DNA of 18,274 nt, taken from WYEG01 sp049414625 (GTDB taxonomy: Bacteria > Desulfobacterota > Thermodesulfobacteria > Thermodesulfobacteriales > Thermodesulfobacteriaceae). The stretch's first letter is position 1, and each line of letters starts with the position of its first letter. The stretch covers positions 1 to 18,274 of the forward strand of contig JBMSAU010000044.1 of assembly GCA_049414625.1 (NCBI GenBank), given 5' to 3'. Shown one piece after another: positions 1 through 6,775 of this stretch. Position numbers and translations under genes: made by a program. The notes beneath the pieces were generated by a model. That model saw only the letters and a program-made list of their open reading frames with translations, did no database searches and was not told the DNA's origin.

Positions 1-375
1 ATAGAGCCTCTCTTTTGGTAGCCCTATTTCTTTGGTTAGGAATTCCCAGGCGTAGAGTATGGCTTCTTCCTTAAAGTAGTCGCCAAAGGAAAAGTTTCCG
101 AGCATTTCAAAAAATGTGTGATGCCTTGCGGTGTAGCCAACATTTTCAAGGTCGTTATGCTTTCCCCCTGCCCGCACACACTTTTGACAGCTTACCGCGC
201 GCGTGTAAGGTCTTTTCTCCTCGCCAAGGAAGACCTTTTTAAACTGAACCATTCCAGCATTGGTAAAAAGGAGCGTTGGGTCATCCTTTGGTATGAGAGG
301 GGAGCTTGGCACAACCACATGGTTTAGCCTTTGAAAATAGCTTAGAAACTTAGCCCTTATCTCTCTTCCTTTCAT
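1..375 (-). CDS. alaS: Alanyl-tRNA synthetase, N-terminal part (runs off the window)
   Basis: The minus strand encodes the first 125 residues of a class II alanyl-tRNA synthetase, the cytosolic enzyme that charges tRNA-Ala with alanine using ATP. The start is the ATG at 375-373, preceded by a GGAAGG Shine-Dalgarno stretch. The peptide begins MKGREIRAKFLSYF. It carries the family block FTNAGMVQFK, then VRAGGKHNDLENVG at about residues 73-86, and then RHHTFFEMLGNFSFGDY of the catalytic core. These blocks are essentially diagnostic. The family is usually about 870 residues, so most of the gene lies to the left of the window. It is divergently oriented from the HAD gene at 677. Confidence 0.97.
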   Translation of the reverse strand, partial: MKGREIRAKFLSYFQRLNHVVVPSSPLIPKDDPTLLFTNAGMVQFKKVFLGEEKRPYTRAVSCQKCVRAGGKHNDLENVGYTARHHTFFEMLGNFSFGDYFKEEAILYAWEFLTKEIGLPKERLY

Positions 376-407
376 TGAGCCTTCCACCCCGCGTAAGAGA
401 ATGTAAT

Positions 408-413
408 ATTATA
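408..413 (-). promoter_or_regulatory. Possible -10 box for alaS
   Basis: A TATAAT hexamer reads on the minus strand about 32 nt upstream of the alaS ATG, within an AT-rich stretch. I find no good TTGACA-like -35 element at 16-18 bp, so the call rests on the -10 match and its position. Confidence 0.3.
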
Positions 414-501
414 ATTTTAACATATATTCTTTTTGGTTGCAGGTAAACTTTCTTAGGAACCTTAGGACCGTTTCAACAGAAATATCGCTTGCCCCCGTTT
501 T

Positions 502-640
502 TATATCATTTCGAGCGAAGCGATAAATCTCTCCTCCTTGGTAAAGAAACGACAAAAAGGGAGACCACTCGGCTTACGCCTCGGGCGACAGCCCATCCTG
601 TCCTGCCGAGCGTTGAGAGGGGCTCCATTGCTTCGATCAA
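502..640. repeat. Degenerate dispersed intergenic repeat, copy 1
   Basis: The core ATCATTTCGAGCGAAGCGA (near 505-523) is followed by AAATCTCTC, then GGGAGACCACTCGGC (about 559-573) and CCTCGGGCGAC (about 579-589). The same order of elements appears in the intergenic region at 3301-3510, where the core reads TGTCATTTCGAGC and GGAGACCC blocks follow. The imperfect inverted blocks (CTCGGC...GCCTCGGG) suggest a non-autonomous hairpin element. From general knowledge, TGTCATTTCGAGCGAAGCGAGAAATCT-type repeats are common between genes in many bacterial genomes. Copy number here is unknown. The rest of 376-501 shows only AT-rich sequence and the alaS upstream region. Confidence 0.7.
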
Positions 641-652
641 GTTGTCAACTTG
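638..652. promoter_or_regulatory. 15-bp perfect palindrome overlapping a -35 box (operator-like)
   Basis: CAAGTTGTCAACTTG consists of 7-bp inverted arms around a central T at 645. It covers the whole TTGTCA -35 hexamer at 642-647. A one-base centre cannot form a useful RNA hairpin, so a dimeric repressor site is more plausible than a terminator. No regulator is identified in the window. It may instead be the edge of the adjacent repeat. Confidence 0.45.
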
Positions 653-670
653 TTTCTTCTAATCTATAAT
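642..670 (+). promoter_or_regulatory. Sigma-70-type promoter, predicted leaderless start
   Basis: TTGTCA (642-647), a 17-bp spacer and a perfect TATAAT (665-670) form a near-consensus housekeeping promoter. The ATG of the HAD gene begins at 677, seven bases past the -10 box, which is where transcription would be expected to start. No Shine-Dalgarno sequence lies before that ATG. Together this suggests a leaderless mRNA for the three-gene block 677-3252. Confidence 0.75.
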
Positions 671-676
671 AAATGT

Positions 677-1690
677 ATGCCCTTTTTAGCTTTTGATTGC
701 GAGGGTCCGATAACCCTCAACGATAACGCCTTTGAATTCGCCTCAGCCATCATCCCGCAAGGCGGAAGGTTTTTCAAACAGGTTTCTCGGTTTGATGACT
801 ACCTTGCAGACATAAAAAAACGAGAAAACTACAAGGCTGGAGATACGTTAAAGTTGATCCTACCTTTTCTCAAGCTCTTTGGGGCGACAAACAAAGCTTT
901 AGAAGAATTCTCGGAAAGAACGCTAATCTTGCTCCCAAAAATGGATGAAATCCTAAAAAGCTTGCTTAAGATTGCTCCAGTTTACATCATAAGCACAAGC
1001 TATAGACCTTACCTTGTTGCCCTGTGCAAAAGGATAGGTTTTCCGATGGAAAATGTGTTTTGCACCGAGGTTGACCTTGATAGGGTTAAACTTTTTCAAG
1101 CTGAAGCCAAAATTTTGACAGAAATCTATGAACGCATATTAAGCTTTCCTGACATTGAGCTTCCTCCTTCTGCCAAAGCTCCTCAAGATTTGCCCCAGAG
1201 CCTAAGGGATGTTCTCGATGAGATGGAATACCTGTTTTTTGAAAAGGTCTGGAATTTAGATTCTGGAGTTTTCTTAAGAGAGGTTAACCCTGTCGGAGGA
1301 AGCGAGAAGGCTAAAGCCTGTGAAGAGATTTCAAAAGGGCTAAGCATTCCCCTTTCAGAGGGTTTTTACTGTGGAGACTCTATTACCGATACCGAAGCCT
1401 TAAGCCTTCTTCGAAAGGCTAAGGGAGTTTCCCTCTCTTTTAACGGTAATAGGTATGCCCTTCGTTCAGCAGAATTTTACGCCTTAGGATACGACGGAGA
1501 GGTGATAGGTGAGGTTGCTCTTTCCTTCTTGAATGAGGGGAAGGATGCGCTTTATAAACTTAGGGTAAAGGAAGATAAAAAAGAGTTTGGTCTAATACCA
1601 AGTGAGGAAAAGCCCCTTTCAGAGCTAATATCCCGTAGCGAGGAGACGAGAAAGAGGGTTAGGGGGATCCTCATCGGAGAGCTTGGATGA
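677..1690 (+). CDS. HAD-fold protein of archaeal EhaR/COG4030 type
   Basis: This is a 337-residue soluble protein with the four HAD phosphohydrolase motifs. Motif I is LAFDCEGPIT (D7, with E9 where DxD is usual). Motif II is IISTS (S106/T107). Motif III is a lysine near 210-213 in GGSEKAKA, and motif IV is YCGDSITD (D234, D238). An all-helical insert lies at about 130-200. The start MPFLAFDCEG, the NDNAFEF and the KAGDTLKLILPF blocks resemble, from memory, the archaeal family annotated as energy-converting hydrogenase subunit R (COG4030); the substrate is unknown. I chose ATG 677 over an in-frame TTG at 650 because 650 lies upstream of the -10 box. The stop overlaps the rhomboid start by 4 bp (ATGA). 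No hydrogenase genes are nearby, so a hydrogenase role is not supported here. Confidence 0.8.
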   Translation: MPFLAFDCEGPITLNDNAFEFASAIIPQGGRFFKQVSRFDDYLADIKKRENYKAGDTLKLILPFLKLFGATNKALEEFSERTLILLPKMDEILKSLLKIAPVYIISTSYRPYLVALCKRIGFPMENVFCTEVDLDRVKLFQAEAKILTEIYERILSFPDIELPPSAKAPQDLPQSLRDVLDEMEYLFFEKVWNLDSGVFLREVNPVGGSEKAKACEEISKGLSIPLSEGFYCGDSITDTEALSLLRKAKGVSLSFNGNRYALRSAEFYALGYDGEVIGEVALSFLNEGKDALYKLRVKEDKKEFGLIPSEEKPLSELISRSEETRKRVRGILIGELG

Positions 1691-2430
1691 TACCTCTTCA
1701 GGATTTAAACCCAAGGAGAAACCCTCCAGTTGTCACCTGGCTTTTAATCATTGTCAACATCTTAGTTTTCTTGTATGAGCTTAGTTTGCCAGAGAAGGCA
1801 AGAGAAGCCTTTTTTCAGACCTGGGGCTTTGTTCCTGCTCGTTTTTTTGACGATTATTTTTCAGTCCTCGTAGGAGAGCCATCCTGGCTAAAGTACGCTA
1901 CCCTTTTTACCCATATGTTCATCCATGGTGGTTGGCTTCATCTTATCAGTAATCTTTGGACCCTTTGGATCTTTGGAGACAACGTTGAGGATAGGATGGG
2001 ACCGCTAAGGTTTTTGATTTTTTATTTTAGCTGTGGTTTGGCAGCAGTTTTTATCCATTCGCTTGTCTATCCGGGGTCAGTTATTCCTGTTGTTGGGGCA
2101 AGTGGAGCCATCTCAGGGGTTCTTGGTGCATACTTTTTGATGTTTCCCCTGGCAAGGATCCTTGTTCTTGTCCCTATAATCTTTGTGCCCCTCTTTTTTG
2201 AGGTGCCAGCCTTTTTGTATCTTGGGCTCTGGTTTTTGATGCAATTCTACTACGGGCTTTTTTCCTTGGTTTTGCCTGATAGCTTTAGCGGAGTTGCCTG
2301 GTTTGCCCATCTTGGTGGTTTTGCCTTTGGTTTGGTCGCTTTTAAAATATTTTGCCGTAGAAGATGTCGATATCATCCGGATGAATACTTTATTTTTGGC
2401 TCCTTCTTTGATTTAGACAAAGGGAGGTAA
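1687..2430 (+). CDS. Rhomboid family intramembrane serine protease
   Basis: This 247-residue multi-pass membrane protein cleaves transmembrane substrates within the inner membrane. The nucleophile is S139 in GASGAISG and its partner is H208 in AHLGGF. H85 and N89 of HLISNL form the usual oxyanion side. About six hydrophobic segments are visible (roughly 16-32, 84-96, 107-127, 136-153, 156-190, 204-222). The N-terminus IPLQDLNPRRNPPVVT is typical of bacterial rhomboids that begin near a short amphipathic segment. The C-terminal tail is cytosolic-looking, with CRRRC and an acidic end. It starts within the HAD stop codon and is followed after 3 bp by another membrane protease, so coordinated expression is likely. 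The physiological substrate is unknown. Confidence 0.93.
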   Translation: MIPLQDLNPRRNPPVVTWLLIIVNILVFLYELSLPEKAREAFFQTWGFVPARFFDDYFSVLVGEPSWLKYATLFTHMFIHGGWLHLISNLWTLWIFGDNVEDRMGPLRFLIFYFSCGLAAVFIHSLVYPGSVIPVVGASGAISGVLGAYFLMFPLARILVLVPIIFVPLFFEVPAFLYLGLWFLMQFYYGLFSLVLPDSFSGVAWFAHLGGFAFGLVAFKIFCRRRCRYHPDEYFIFGSFFDLDKGR

Positions 2431-2433
2431 AGC

Positions 2434-3252
2434 GTGGGGCTTGAATTCCTTTGGGTATTTTTGCTCTTGCTTGTGATGCAGCCCATCCTTAGACAAAAGT
2501 TTTTAGAGATTGCCAGACAAAAGATGATAGAAAGGATTGAGGCGGTTCGTGGCTCAAGGGTTATTCTCCTTGTTCATCGACAGGAGACGGTGAGCTTTTT
2601 TGGGCTTCCCATCATGCGCTACATCGATATTAACGATTCGGAAGCCGTGATCAGCGCCATCAACATGACGGATAAGGATGTTCCCATTGATATCATTCTT
2701 CATACTCCGGGTGGATTAGTGCTTGCTGCCCTACAGATAGCCATGGCCATAAAAAAACATCCAGCCAAAACTACAGCCTTTGTGCCCTACTATGCCATGA
2801 GTGGCGGGACCCTCATCGCCCTTGCCTGCGATGAGATTGTAATGGGAGAACATGCGGTGCTTGGACCTGTTGACCCTCAGTTAAACGGTATGCCAGCTGC
2901 TTCAATTCTACGCCTAACCCAGCGGAAACCCATCGAAAAGATTGACGACCAAACATTAATCCTTGCTGATGTAGCGGAAATGGCTTTAAAGCAGATGAAA
3001 AAACACTTAAAGATTATCTTAGAAGGGAAGTATCCGGACGACAAAATAGAAGAGATCTCTGAACTTTTGTCTCAAGGATACTTTACCCATGACCATCCTA
3101 TAACCTATGAGGAAGCAAAGAACCTTGGGCTGCCTGTGAGCAACAACATGCCTCCGGAAATCTATCAACTGATGAAGCTTTTCCCTCAGCCCGTTAAGTC
3201 TGTTCCGACTGTTGAATATGTTCCCCTACCGAAGAAGAAGGTTGGGTCTTGA
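2434..3252 (+). CDS. Membrane-anchored ClpP/crotonase-fold serine protease (SDH proteinase/SppA-like)
   Basis: This 272-residue protein has one N-terminal hydrophobic segment (about 3-16) followed by a cytosolic ClpP/SppA-like domain. HTPGG at 90-94 matches the oxyanion loop. S123 in YAMSGGT is the predicted nucleophile, and LGPVDPQL at 143-150 is a conserved strand of the family. GYFTHDHPITYEEAKNLGL at about 215-233 is typical of the serine dehydrogenase proteinase family (PF01972). The start is GTG 2434, supported by GGGAGG about 6 bp upstream. It follows the rhomboid stop by 3 bp. Pairing with a rhomboid suggests membrane-protein or signal-peptide turnover, but that is inference. Peptidase activity rather than another crotonase-fold reaction is the most likely role. 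Confidence 0.87.
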   Translation: MGLEFLWVFLLLLVMQPILRQKFLEIARQKMIERIEAVRGSRVILLVHRQETVSFFGLPIMRYIDINDSEAVISAINMTDKDVPIDIILHTPGGLVLAALQIAMAIKKHPAKTTAFVPYYAMSGGTLIALACDEIVMGEHAVLGPVDPQLNGMPAASILRLTQRKPIEKIDDQTLILADVAEMALKQMKKHLKIILEGKYPDDKIEEISELLSQGYFTHDHPITYEEAKNLGLPVSNNMPPEIYQLMKLFPQPVKSVPTVEYVPLPKKKVGS

Positions 3253-3289
3253 AGGTCCATCTGTCAAAAAATTAACATTTAGGCGTCAA

Positions 3290-3510
3290 GGGGGTAGATT
3301 GCCTCGTTCGGGGTAACACCCAAGCTTGTTCTGCCGAGCTATAGCGGGGCTTCCCCTACTCATCTTGTCATTTCGAGCGAATCCTCACCTTGTCATTTCG
3401 AGCAAAGCGAGAAATCTTCTCTTTGAGAAGGGGCTAAAATGGAGACCCCTTGCTTCGCTTGGGGAGACAAAAAGGGGCATTGGAGACCCTCGACTAGCGC
3501 CTCAGGGTGA
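3290..3510. repeat. Degenerate dispersed intergenic repeats, copy 2 (composite)
   Basis: This gene-free region (3253-3566) is filled by the repeat seen at 502-640. The core TTGTCATTTCGAGC occurs twice in tandem, at about 3365-3378 and 3390-3404. The second copy continues as AAAGCGAGAAATCT. Two downstream blocks begin GGAGACCC (3441 and 3482). Each is an imperfect inverted repeat, CCCC...GGGG at 3446-3464 and ACCCT...AGGGT at about 3486-3508. A short open frame at 3326-3520 encodes the peptide VISSKARNLLFE, which is a translation of the repeat and not a gene. The composite structure suggests repeated insertion or decay. I see no tRNA or convincing terminator with a T-run. Confidence 0.75.
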
Positions 3511-3512
3511 TT

Positions 3513-3528
3513 TGGCATAAAATTTGAA
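3513..3528 (+). promoter_or_regulatory. Weak sigma-54-like promoter candidate before fliL
   Basis: TGGCAT, five bases (AAAAT) and TTGAA resemble the TGGCAC-N5-TTGCA sigma-54 pattern, and the position suits fliL (ATG 3567). The -12 GC is replaced by GA, which usually weakens or abolishes such sites, so this is only a candidate. No good sigma-70 or sigma-28 match was found between the repeat and fliL. Confidence 0.22.
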
Positions 3529-3566
3529 AGAAAAGAACTAAAAAAAACTCCTTGGAGGTAAGAGGT

Positions 3567-4040
3567 ATGGCTGAAGAGGTAAGAGAGGGTGGGCAGGCTC
3601 CACCAAAGAAGGGTAAAAAGTTACTCTTACTCGTTTTGATAGCCTTTTTAATTATTGGTGTTGGGGCTGGAGCTTTTCTATTGTTATCATCTAAAAAGGG
3701 TGAAGATGAGAAAGGTAAGAAGGCTAAGAAGGCTGAACGGTTCGTGGTGGTCGATTTAGATCCTATTATTGTGAACCTTTTTGACCCCACAGGTAGAAGA
3801 TATCTTCAGGTGAGGCTTAGCTTTGAGGTTAGCGATAAGAAGGCAGAAGAACAGGTAAAAAAGCAGGAGGCAAAGCTTAAGGATGCCATCATAGCTATTT
3901 TAAGCGGTAAGACAGTTGAAGAGGTGATCGTGCCTGAGGCTAAAGATAAGATTAAAAAGGAGATTTTAGCTAAGTGTAAGGAGATTTTTGGTGAAGATGT
4001 AGTGACAAATGTCTACATCACTCAATACATAGTGGAGTAG
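3567..4040 (+). CDS. fliL: Flagellar basal body-associated protein FliL
   Basis: FliL is a 157-residue single-pass inner-membrane protein that surrounds the stator and supports torque. A short basic cytoplasmic tail (1-18) precedes a membrane helix (about 19-41) and a Lys-rich linker. The periplasmic FliL domain starts at about 58 (ERFVVVDLDPIIVNL) and ends with TNVYITQYIVE. Length and ending match the family. The start is ATG 3567 with GGAGGT seven to eight bases before it; an in-frame TTG at 3552 lies upstream of that site and is unlikely. It opens the flagellar operon, and its last codons form part of a tandem duplication reaching the fliM start. Confidence 0.93.
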   Translation: MAEEVREGGQAPPKKGKKLLLLVLIAFLIIGVGAGAFLLLSSKKGEDEKGKKAKKAERFVVVDLDPIIVNLFDPTGRRYLQVRLSFEVSDKKAEEQVKKQEAKLKDAIIAILSGKTVEEVIVPEAKDKIKKEILAKCKEIFGEDVVTNVYITQYIVE

Positions 4041-4070
4041 GGCTACCAATACATAGTGGAGTAGGGCTAC
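4023..4070 (+). repeat. Perfect 24-bp tandem duplication at the fliL-fliM junction
   Basis: Bases 4023-4046 are repeated exactly at 4047-4070, and the second copy abuts the fliM ATG at 4071. Each unit begins CAATACATAG and ends GTAGGGCTAC. The first copy encodes the last five FliL residues (QYIVE) and its TAG stop. The second repeats those codons after the stop, untranslated as FliL. GGAG (4058-4061) in the second copy is the fliM ribosome binding site, so the duplication preserves both the FliL end and fliM initiation. Confidence 0.97.
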
Positions 4071-5057
4071 ATGGATAAGATTTTAACTCAGGAAGAAATC
4101 GATGCGCTTTTAGCCGGGTTAGCCGAAGGAAAGATCGATACCACTCCGGAGAAGCCACAAGAAGAAAAAGTTAAACCATTTAACTTTAAAGATTATTCAA
4201 TCTCTACAAGGCTTAAGCTCCCCGGGTTTGATGTTATTAACGACTACCTCATCAGGTCTCTTCGCATGAGTTTTTCTACTCTGGTTAGGGAAATGGTCGA
4301 ACTAAGCGCTCTCCCAACTCAATTAGAAAGGTTTAAAGATTTTCTTAATAAGATACCTGTGCCTACTTCTCTTCATATCTTCAAACCAGAGCCTTTGAAG
4401 GGGCATGGTTTACTCATCATCGATGCTCCGCTTGTTTTTGTTTTCGTTGAAAGGTTTCTTGGGGGTGGCGAAAAGAAGACTATCAAGGTTGAGGGACGGG
4501 AGTTTACACCAATTGAACAGCGCCTTATTAAAAGGGTGGTGGATGTAATTTTTGCTGAATGCGAGAAGGCTTGGAGAAACATCTATCCCATCAAAATAAA
4601 GTATGTCCGGAGCGAGGTAAACCCCCAGTTTGCCAGGGTTATGCAGCCTGAGGAGACGGTGGTTGTAGCAGGCTTTAATGTTGAGCTTGAAGCCTTAAGC
4701 GGAAAAATTCTCTTTTGTTATTCTTTAACCACCCTTCAGCCCATAAAGGATAAGCTCTACTCTCCTTATCAGCTTGAAGAGGTTATCGACCCCAAGTGGC
4801 GGAGAGCTATCGAGCGACTGGTTTTTAACACTGAGGTAGAGGTAAAGGGGATACTTGGGCATTCACAGATCACCGTGCGGGATTTAATAAACCTTGAGCT
4901 AGGAGATGTCATAGTTTTGAACAAAAAGGCTGACGAACCCGTTGAGGTGTGGGTAGAGGGCGTGCCAAAATACTTAGCCAAAATGGGTATATATCGGGAC
5001 CATTTAGCCTTACAGATAGAAAGCTTCATAATCCCAGAAAAAGAGGAGGAGCTGTGA
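4071..5057 (+). CDS. fliM: Flagellar motor switch protein FliM
   Basis: FliM is a 328-residue component of the cytoplasmic C-ring that binds phosphorylated CheY and sets rotation direction. The N-terminal peptide MDKILTQEEIDALLAGL holds the conserved EIDALL CheY-P docking motif (9-14). A Pro/Lys-rich linker leads to the CheC-like middle domain (about 45-235), and a C-terminal SpoA domain (about 245-322) pairs with FliN. Length is normal for the family. The upstream GGAG lies in the duplicated 24-bp unit. The TGA stop overlaps the fliN ATG by one base. The intact docking motif implies that some CheY protein is used, although the operon's own cheY is interrupted. Confidence 0.97.
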   Translation: MDKILTQEEIDALLAGLAEGKIDTTPEKPQEEKVKPFNFKDYSISTRLKLPGFDVINDYLIRSLRMSFSTLVREMVELSALPTQLERFKDFLNKIPVPTSLHIFKPEPLKGHGLLIIDAPLVFVFVERFLGGGEKKTIKVEGREFTPIEQRLIKRVVDVIFAECEKAWRNIYPIKIKYVRSEVNPQFARVMQPEETVVVAGFNVELEALSGKILFCYSLTTLQPIKDKLYSPYQLEEVIDPKWRRAIERLVFNTEVEVKGILGHSQITVRDLINLELGDVIVLNKKADEPVEVWVEGVPKYLAKMGIYRDHLALQIESFIIPEKEEEL

Positions 5058-5548
5058 TGGCTGATGAGGAAATCAAAAGAGAAACTCAAGAAGAGGAGAT
5101 AAGTCCTGAAGATTTAATGAAAATGTGGGAAGAGGCTTTGAAGGAATCCGCTCAAGCTCGAAGCGAAGGGGAAGAAAAGTCTAGTCAGGCAGAGGCAAAG
5201 AAAGAGGTCATTGAAACTAGGCCAACGCCATCCTCCCAACCGATGACCTTTAAAGAACTAAGCCCTGCACGGGGGACTGAACCTCCTCAAGAGTTAGACT
5301 TTATCCTTGACCTTCCCTTAGAAGTTTCTGTTGAAATTGGAAGGACGAAGATGTTGATCAAAGACCTGCTTAAACTCACCCAGGGCTCTATCATCGAGCT
5401 TGATAGGATCGCTGGGGAGCCTGTTGACATCTTTGTTAACGGAAAGCTTATGGCTAGGGGTGAGGTGGTGGTCGTAAACGATAGGTTTGGAGTAAGGGTT
5501 ACGGAAATAATCAGCGCTCAAGATAGAGTTAAAAAACTGGGGAGCTAA
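5057..5548 (+). CDS. fliN: Flagellar motor switch protein FliN
   Basis: FliN is a 163-residue C-ring protein that forms the lower ring with FliM and helps dock export substrates. The first 75 residues are acidic and low in complexity (EEIKRETQEEE..., EKSSQAEAKKE). The C-terminal SpoA domain spans about 80-155, with LDLPLEVSVEIGRT, LDRIAGEPVDIFVNG and FGVRVTEI. I chose ATG 5057, which shares its A with the fliM stop and is preceded by GAGGAG, over an earlier in-frame GTG/TTG start inside fliM. The N-terminal extension is longer than in enteric FliN but common in other phyla. Confidence 0.95.
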   Translation: MADEEIKRETQEEEISPEDLMKMWEEALKESAQARSEGEEKSSQAEAKKEVIETRPTPSSQPMTFKELSPARGTEPPQELDFILDLPLEVSVEIGRTKMLIKDLLKLTQGSIIELDRIAGEPVDIFVNGKLMARGEVVVVNDRFGVRVTEIISAQDRVKKLGS

Positions 5549-5549
5549 G

Positions 5550-5828
5550 ATGGAGTGGATACAGTATCTGCAGGGTTTAGGAATAATCCTTCTTATCCTT
5601 AGCCTTTTGCCAGTTATGGCGCACTTCTACAGGAAATATCAGGTTAAAAGTCTTATGGGCCATCGCATTAAGGTGCTTGAGGTAAAGCCTATTAGCTATA
5701 AGGCACAGCTTTTGCTTATAGAAGTAGAAGGTAAACGGTACCTGCTTGGATTGACCGACAAGGGACTAACACTTTTGACGGAGTTGAAGGATGGTTCAAC
5801 TGGTAACCATAGCCATACCAACGCTTAA
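5550..5828 (+). CDS. fliO: Flagellar biosynthesis protein FliO
   Basis: FliO is a small (92-residue) single-pass membrane protein that assists FliP assembly in the flagellar type III export gate. A membrane helix (about 8-27) is followed by a basic segment and a short cytosolic domain with the FliO-like pattern IKVLEVKPIS...LLLIEVEGKRYLLGLT. Sequence conservation in this family is low, so position between fliN and fliP carries much of the weight. It begins one base after the fliN stop with GGGGAG upstream, and its 3' end overlaps fliP by 38 bp. Confidence 0.85.
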   Translation: MEWIQYLQGLGIILLILSLLPVMAHFYRKYQVKSLMGHRIKVLEVKPISYKAQLLLIEVEGKRYLLGLTDKGLTLLTELKDGSTGNHSHTNA

Positions 5829-6486
5829 GATTGGGATAGAGCAGGCTTCGAACCCTCAGCAAGTGTCAGTTTTTTTACAGATACTCTTTCTTTTGACAGT
5901 CCTTTCTGTAGCCCCAGCCCTTCTTCTTATGCTCACATCCTTCACTAGGCTTATCGTAGTCTTCTCTATCTTGAGACACGCTCTTGGACTTCAGGCTACC
6001 CCTCCAAACCAGGTTTTAATCTCCTTAGCCCTGTTTTTGACCTTCTTTATCATGGCTCCTGTCTTTAAGGAGGCTTACGATGAAGGAATTAAACCTTACA
6101 TGGAAAAGAAGATCGATGAGAAGAAGCTTTTTGAGAGGGTTTCTGCACCTTTTAAAGCTTTTATGCTTAAAAATACCCGGGAAAAGGATTTAGCCCTCTT
6201 TGTAAAGCTTAGGGGTGAACCAAGACCAGCAACTCCAGAGGATGTCTCCTTGCTTACTCTTATCCCAGCTTTTATGATAAGCGAACTAAAGACAGCCTTT
6301 CAGATTGGTTTCCTTCTATACATACCCTTTTTAATTATCGACTTAGTTGTGTCAACAGTTTTGATTTCTATGGGTATTATCATGCTACCCCCTGTGATGA
6401 TAAGCCTTCCTCTCAAGCTCCTTCTTTTTGTCTTGGTTGATGGTTGGAATTTGCTTATCTTCTCTTTAGTCAAAAGCTTTTATTAA
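5791..6486 (+). CDS. fliP: Flagellar export gate protein FliP
   Basis: FliP is a 231-residue membrane protein and the main component of the FliPQR export gate. The signature LTSFTRLIVVFSILRHALG (about 48-66) and the later segments FQIGFLLYIPFLIIDLVV and MLPPVMISLPLKLLLF match the family well. Four hydrophobic regions are visible, separated by a periplasmic insert (about 98-160). GGAG at 5780-5783 supports ATG 5791 inside fliO. Enteric FliP has a cleaved signal peptide; this start gives no clear one, only a short amphipathic leader. Confidence 0.96.
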   Translation: MVQLVTIAIPTLKIGIEQASNPQQVSVFLQILFLLTVLSVAPALLLMLTSFTRLIVVFSILRHALGLQATPPNQVLISLALFLTFFIMAPVFKEAYDEGIKPYMEKKIDEKKLFERVSAPFKAFMLKNTREKDLALFVKLRGEPRPATPEDVSLLTLIPAFMISELKTAFQIGFLLYIPFLIIDLVVSTVLISMGIIMLPPVMISLPLKLLLFVLVDGWNLLIFSLVKSFY

Positions 6487-6498
6487 GGAGGTAAAAAG

Positions 6499-6768
6499 AT
6501 GACTGATGCCATGATTATTGGTCTCGCTAAAGAAGCTATAAAGATTACCCTTATTTTATCTTTACCACTTCTAACCACCGCCTTGATCGTTGGTCTTGTG
6601 ATAAGCATCTTGCAAGCAGTAACCCAGATACAGGAGATGACCTTAACCTTTGTCCCTAAGATCCTTGCTATGATACTTGTTTTTTTCTTTACCCTCCCTT
6701 GGATGTTAAAAACACTAACAGATTTTACTTCTCGGTTAATTTTAAACATACCTGCTTTTATAAAATGA
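6499..6768 (+). CDS. fliQ: Flagellar export gate protein FliQ
   Basis: FliQ is an 89-residue hydrophobic protein with two membrane segments (about 15-38 and 50-72) that forms part of the FliPQR gate. The central block ISILQAVTQIQEMTLTFVPK is the family hallmark. A strong AAGGAGGT lies seven bases before the ATG. Length is standard. Confidence 0.96.
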   Translation: MTDAMIIGLAKEAIKITLILSLPLLTTALIVGLVISILQAVTQIQEMTLTFVPKILAMILVFFFTLPWMLKTLTDFTSRLILNIPAFIK

Positions 6769-6775
6769 TTAAACT

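Noticed and set aside
118..327. Plus-strand open frame of 69 codons
   Set aside because: It is the antisense shadow of alaS, which has a complete set of family motifs on the minus strand.
2113..2376. Minus-strand open frames opposite rhomboid, FliQ, FlhA and other genes
   Set aside because: They lie wholly opposite well-supported genes, have basic low-complexity translations and lack ribosome sites. The same holds for the other minus-strand frames in the flagellar operon.
3290..3510. CRISPR array or rho-independent terminator in the intergenic region
   Set aside because: The repeats are few, unevenly spaced and degenerate with no unique spacers. The inverted blocks have weak stems and no T-run.
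3326..3520. Open frame of 64 codons with VISSKARNL
   Set aside because: It is a translation of the dispersed repeat, a known source of spurious proteins. It has no ribosome site or domain.
3512..3541. Sigma-70 promoter TTGGCA before fliL
   Set aside because: At 17-18 bp the -10 would be GAACTA or AACTAA, a poor match. The sigma-54-like reading is only slightly better and is listed at low confidence.
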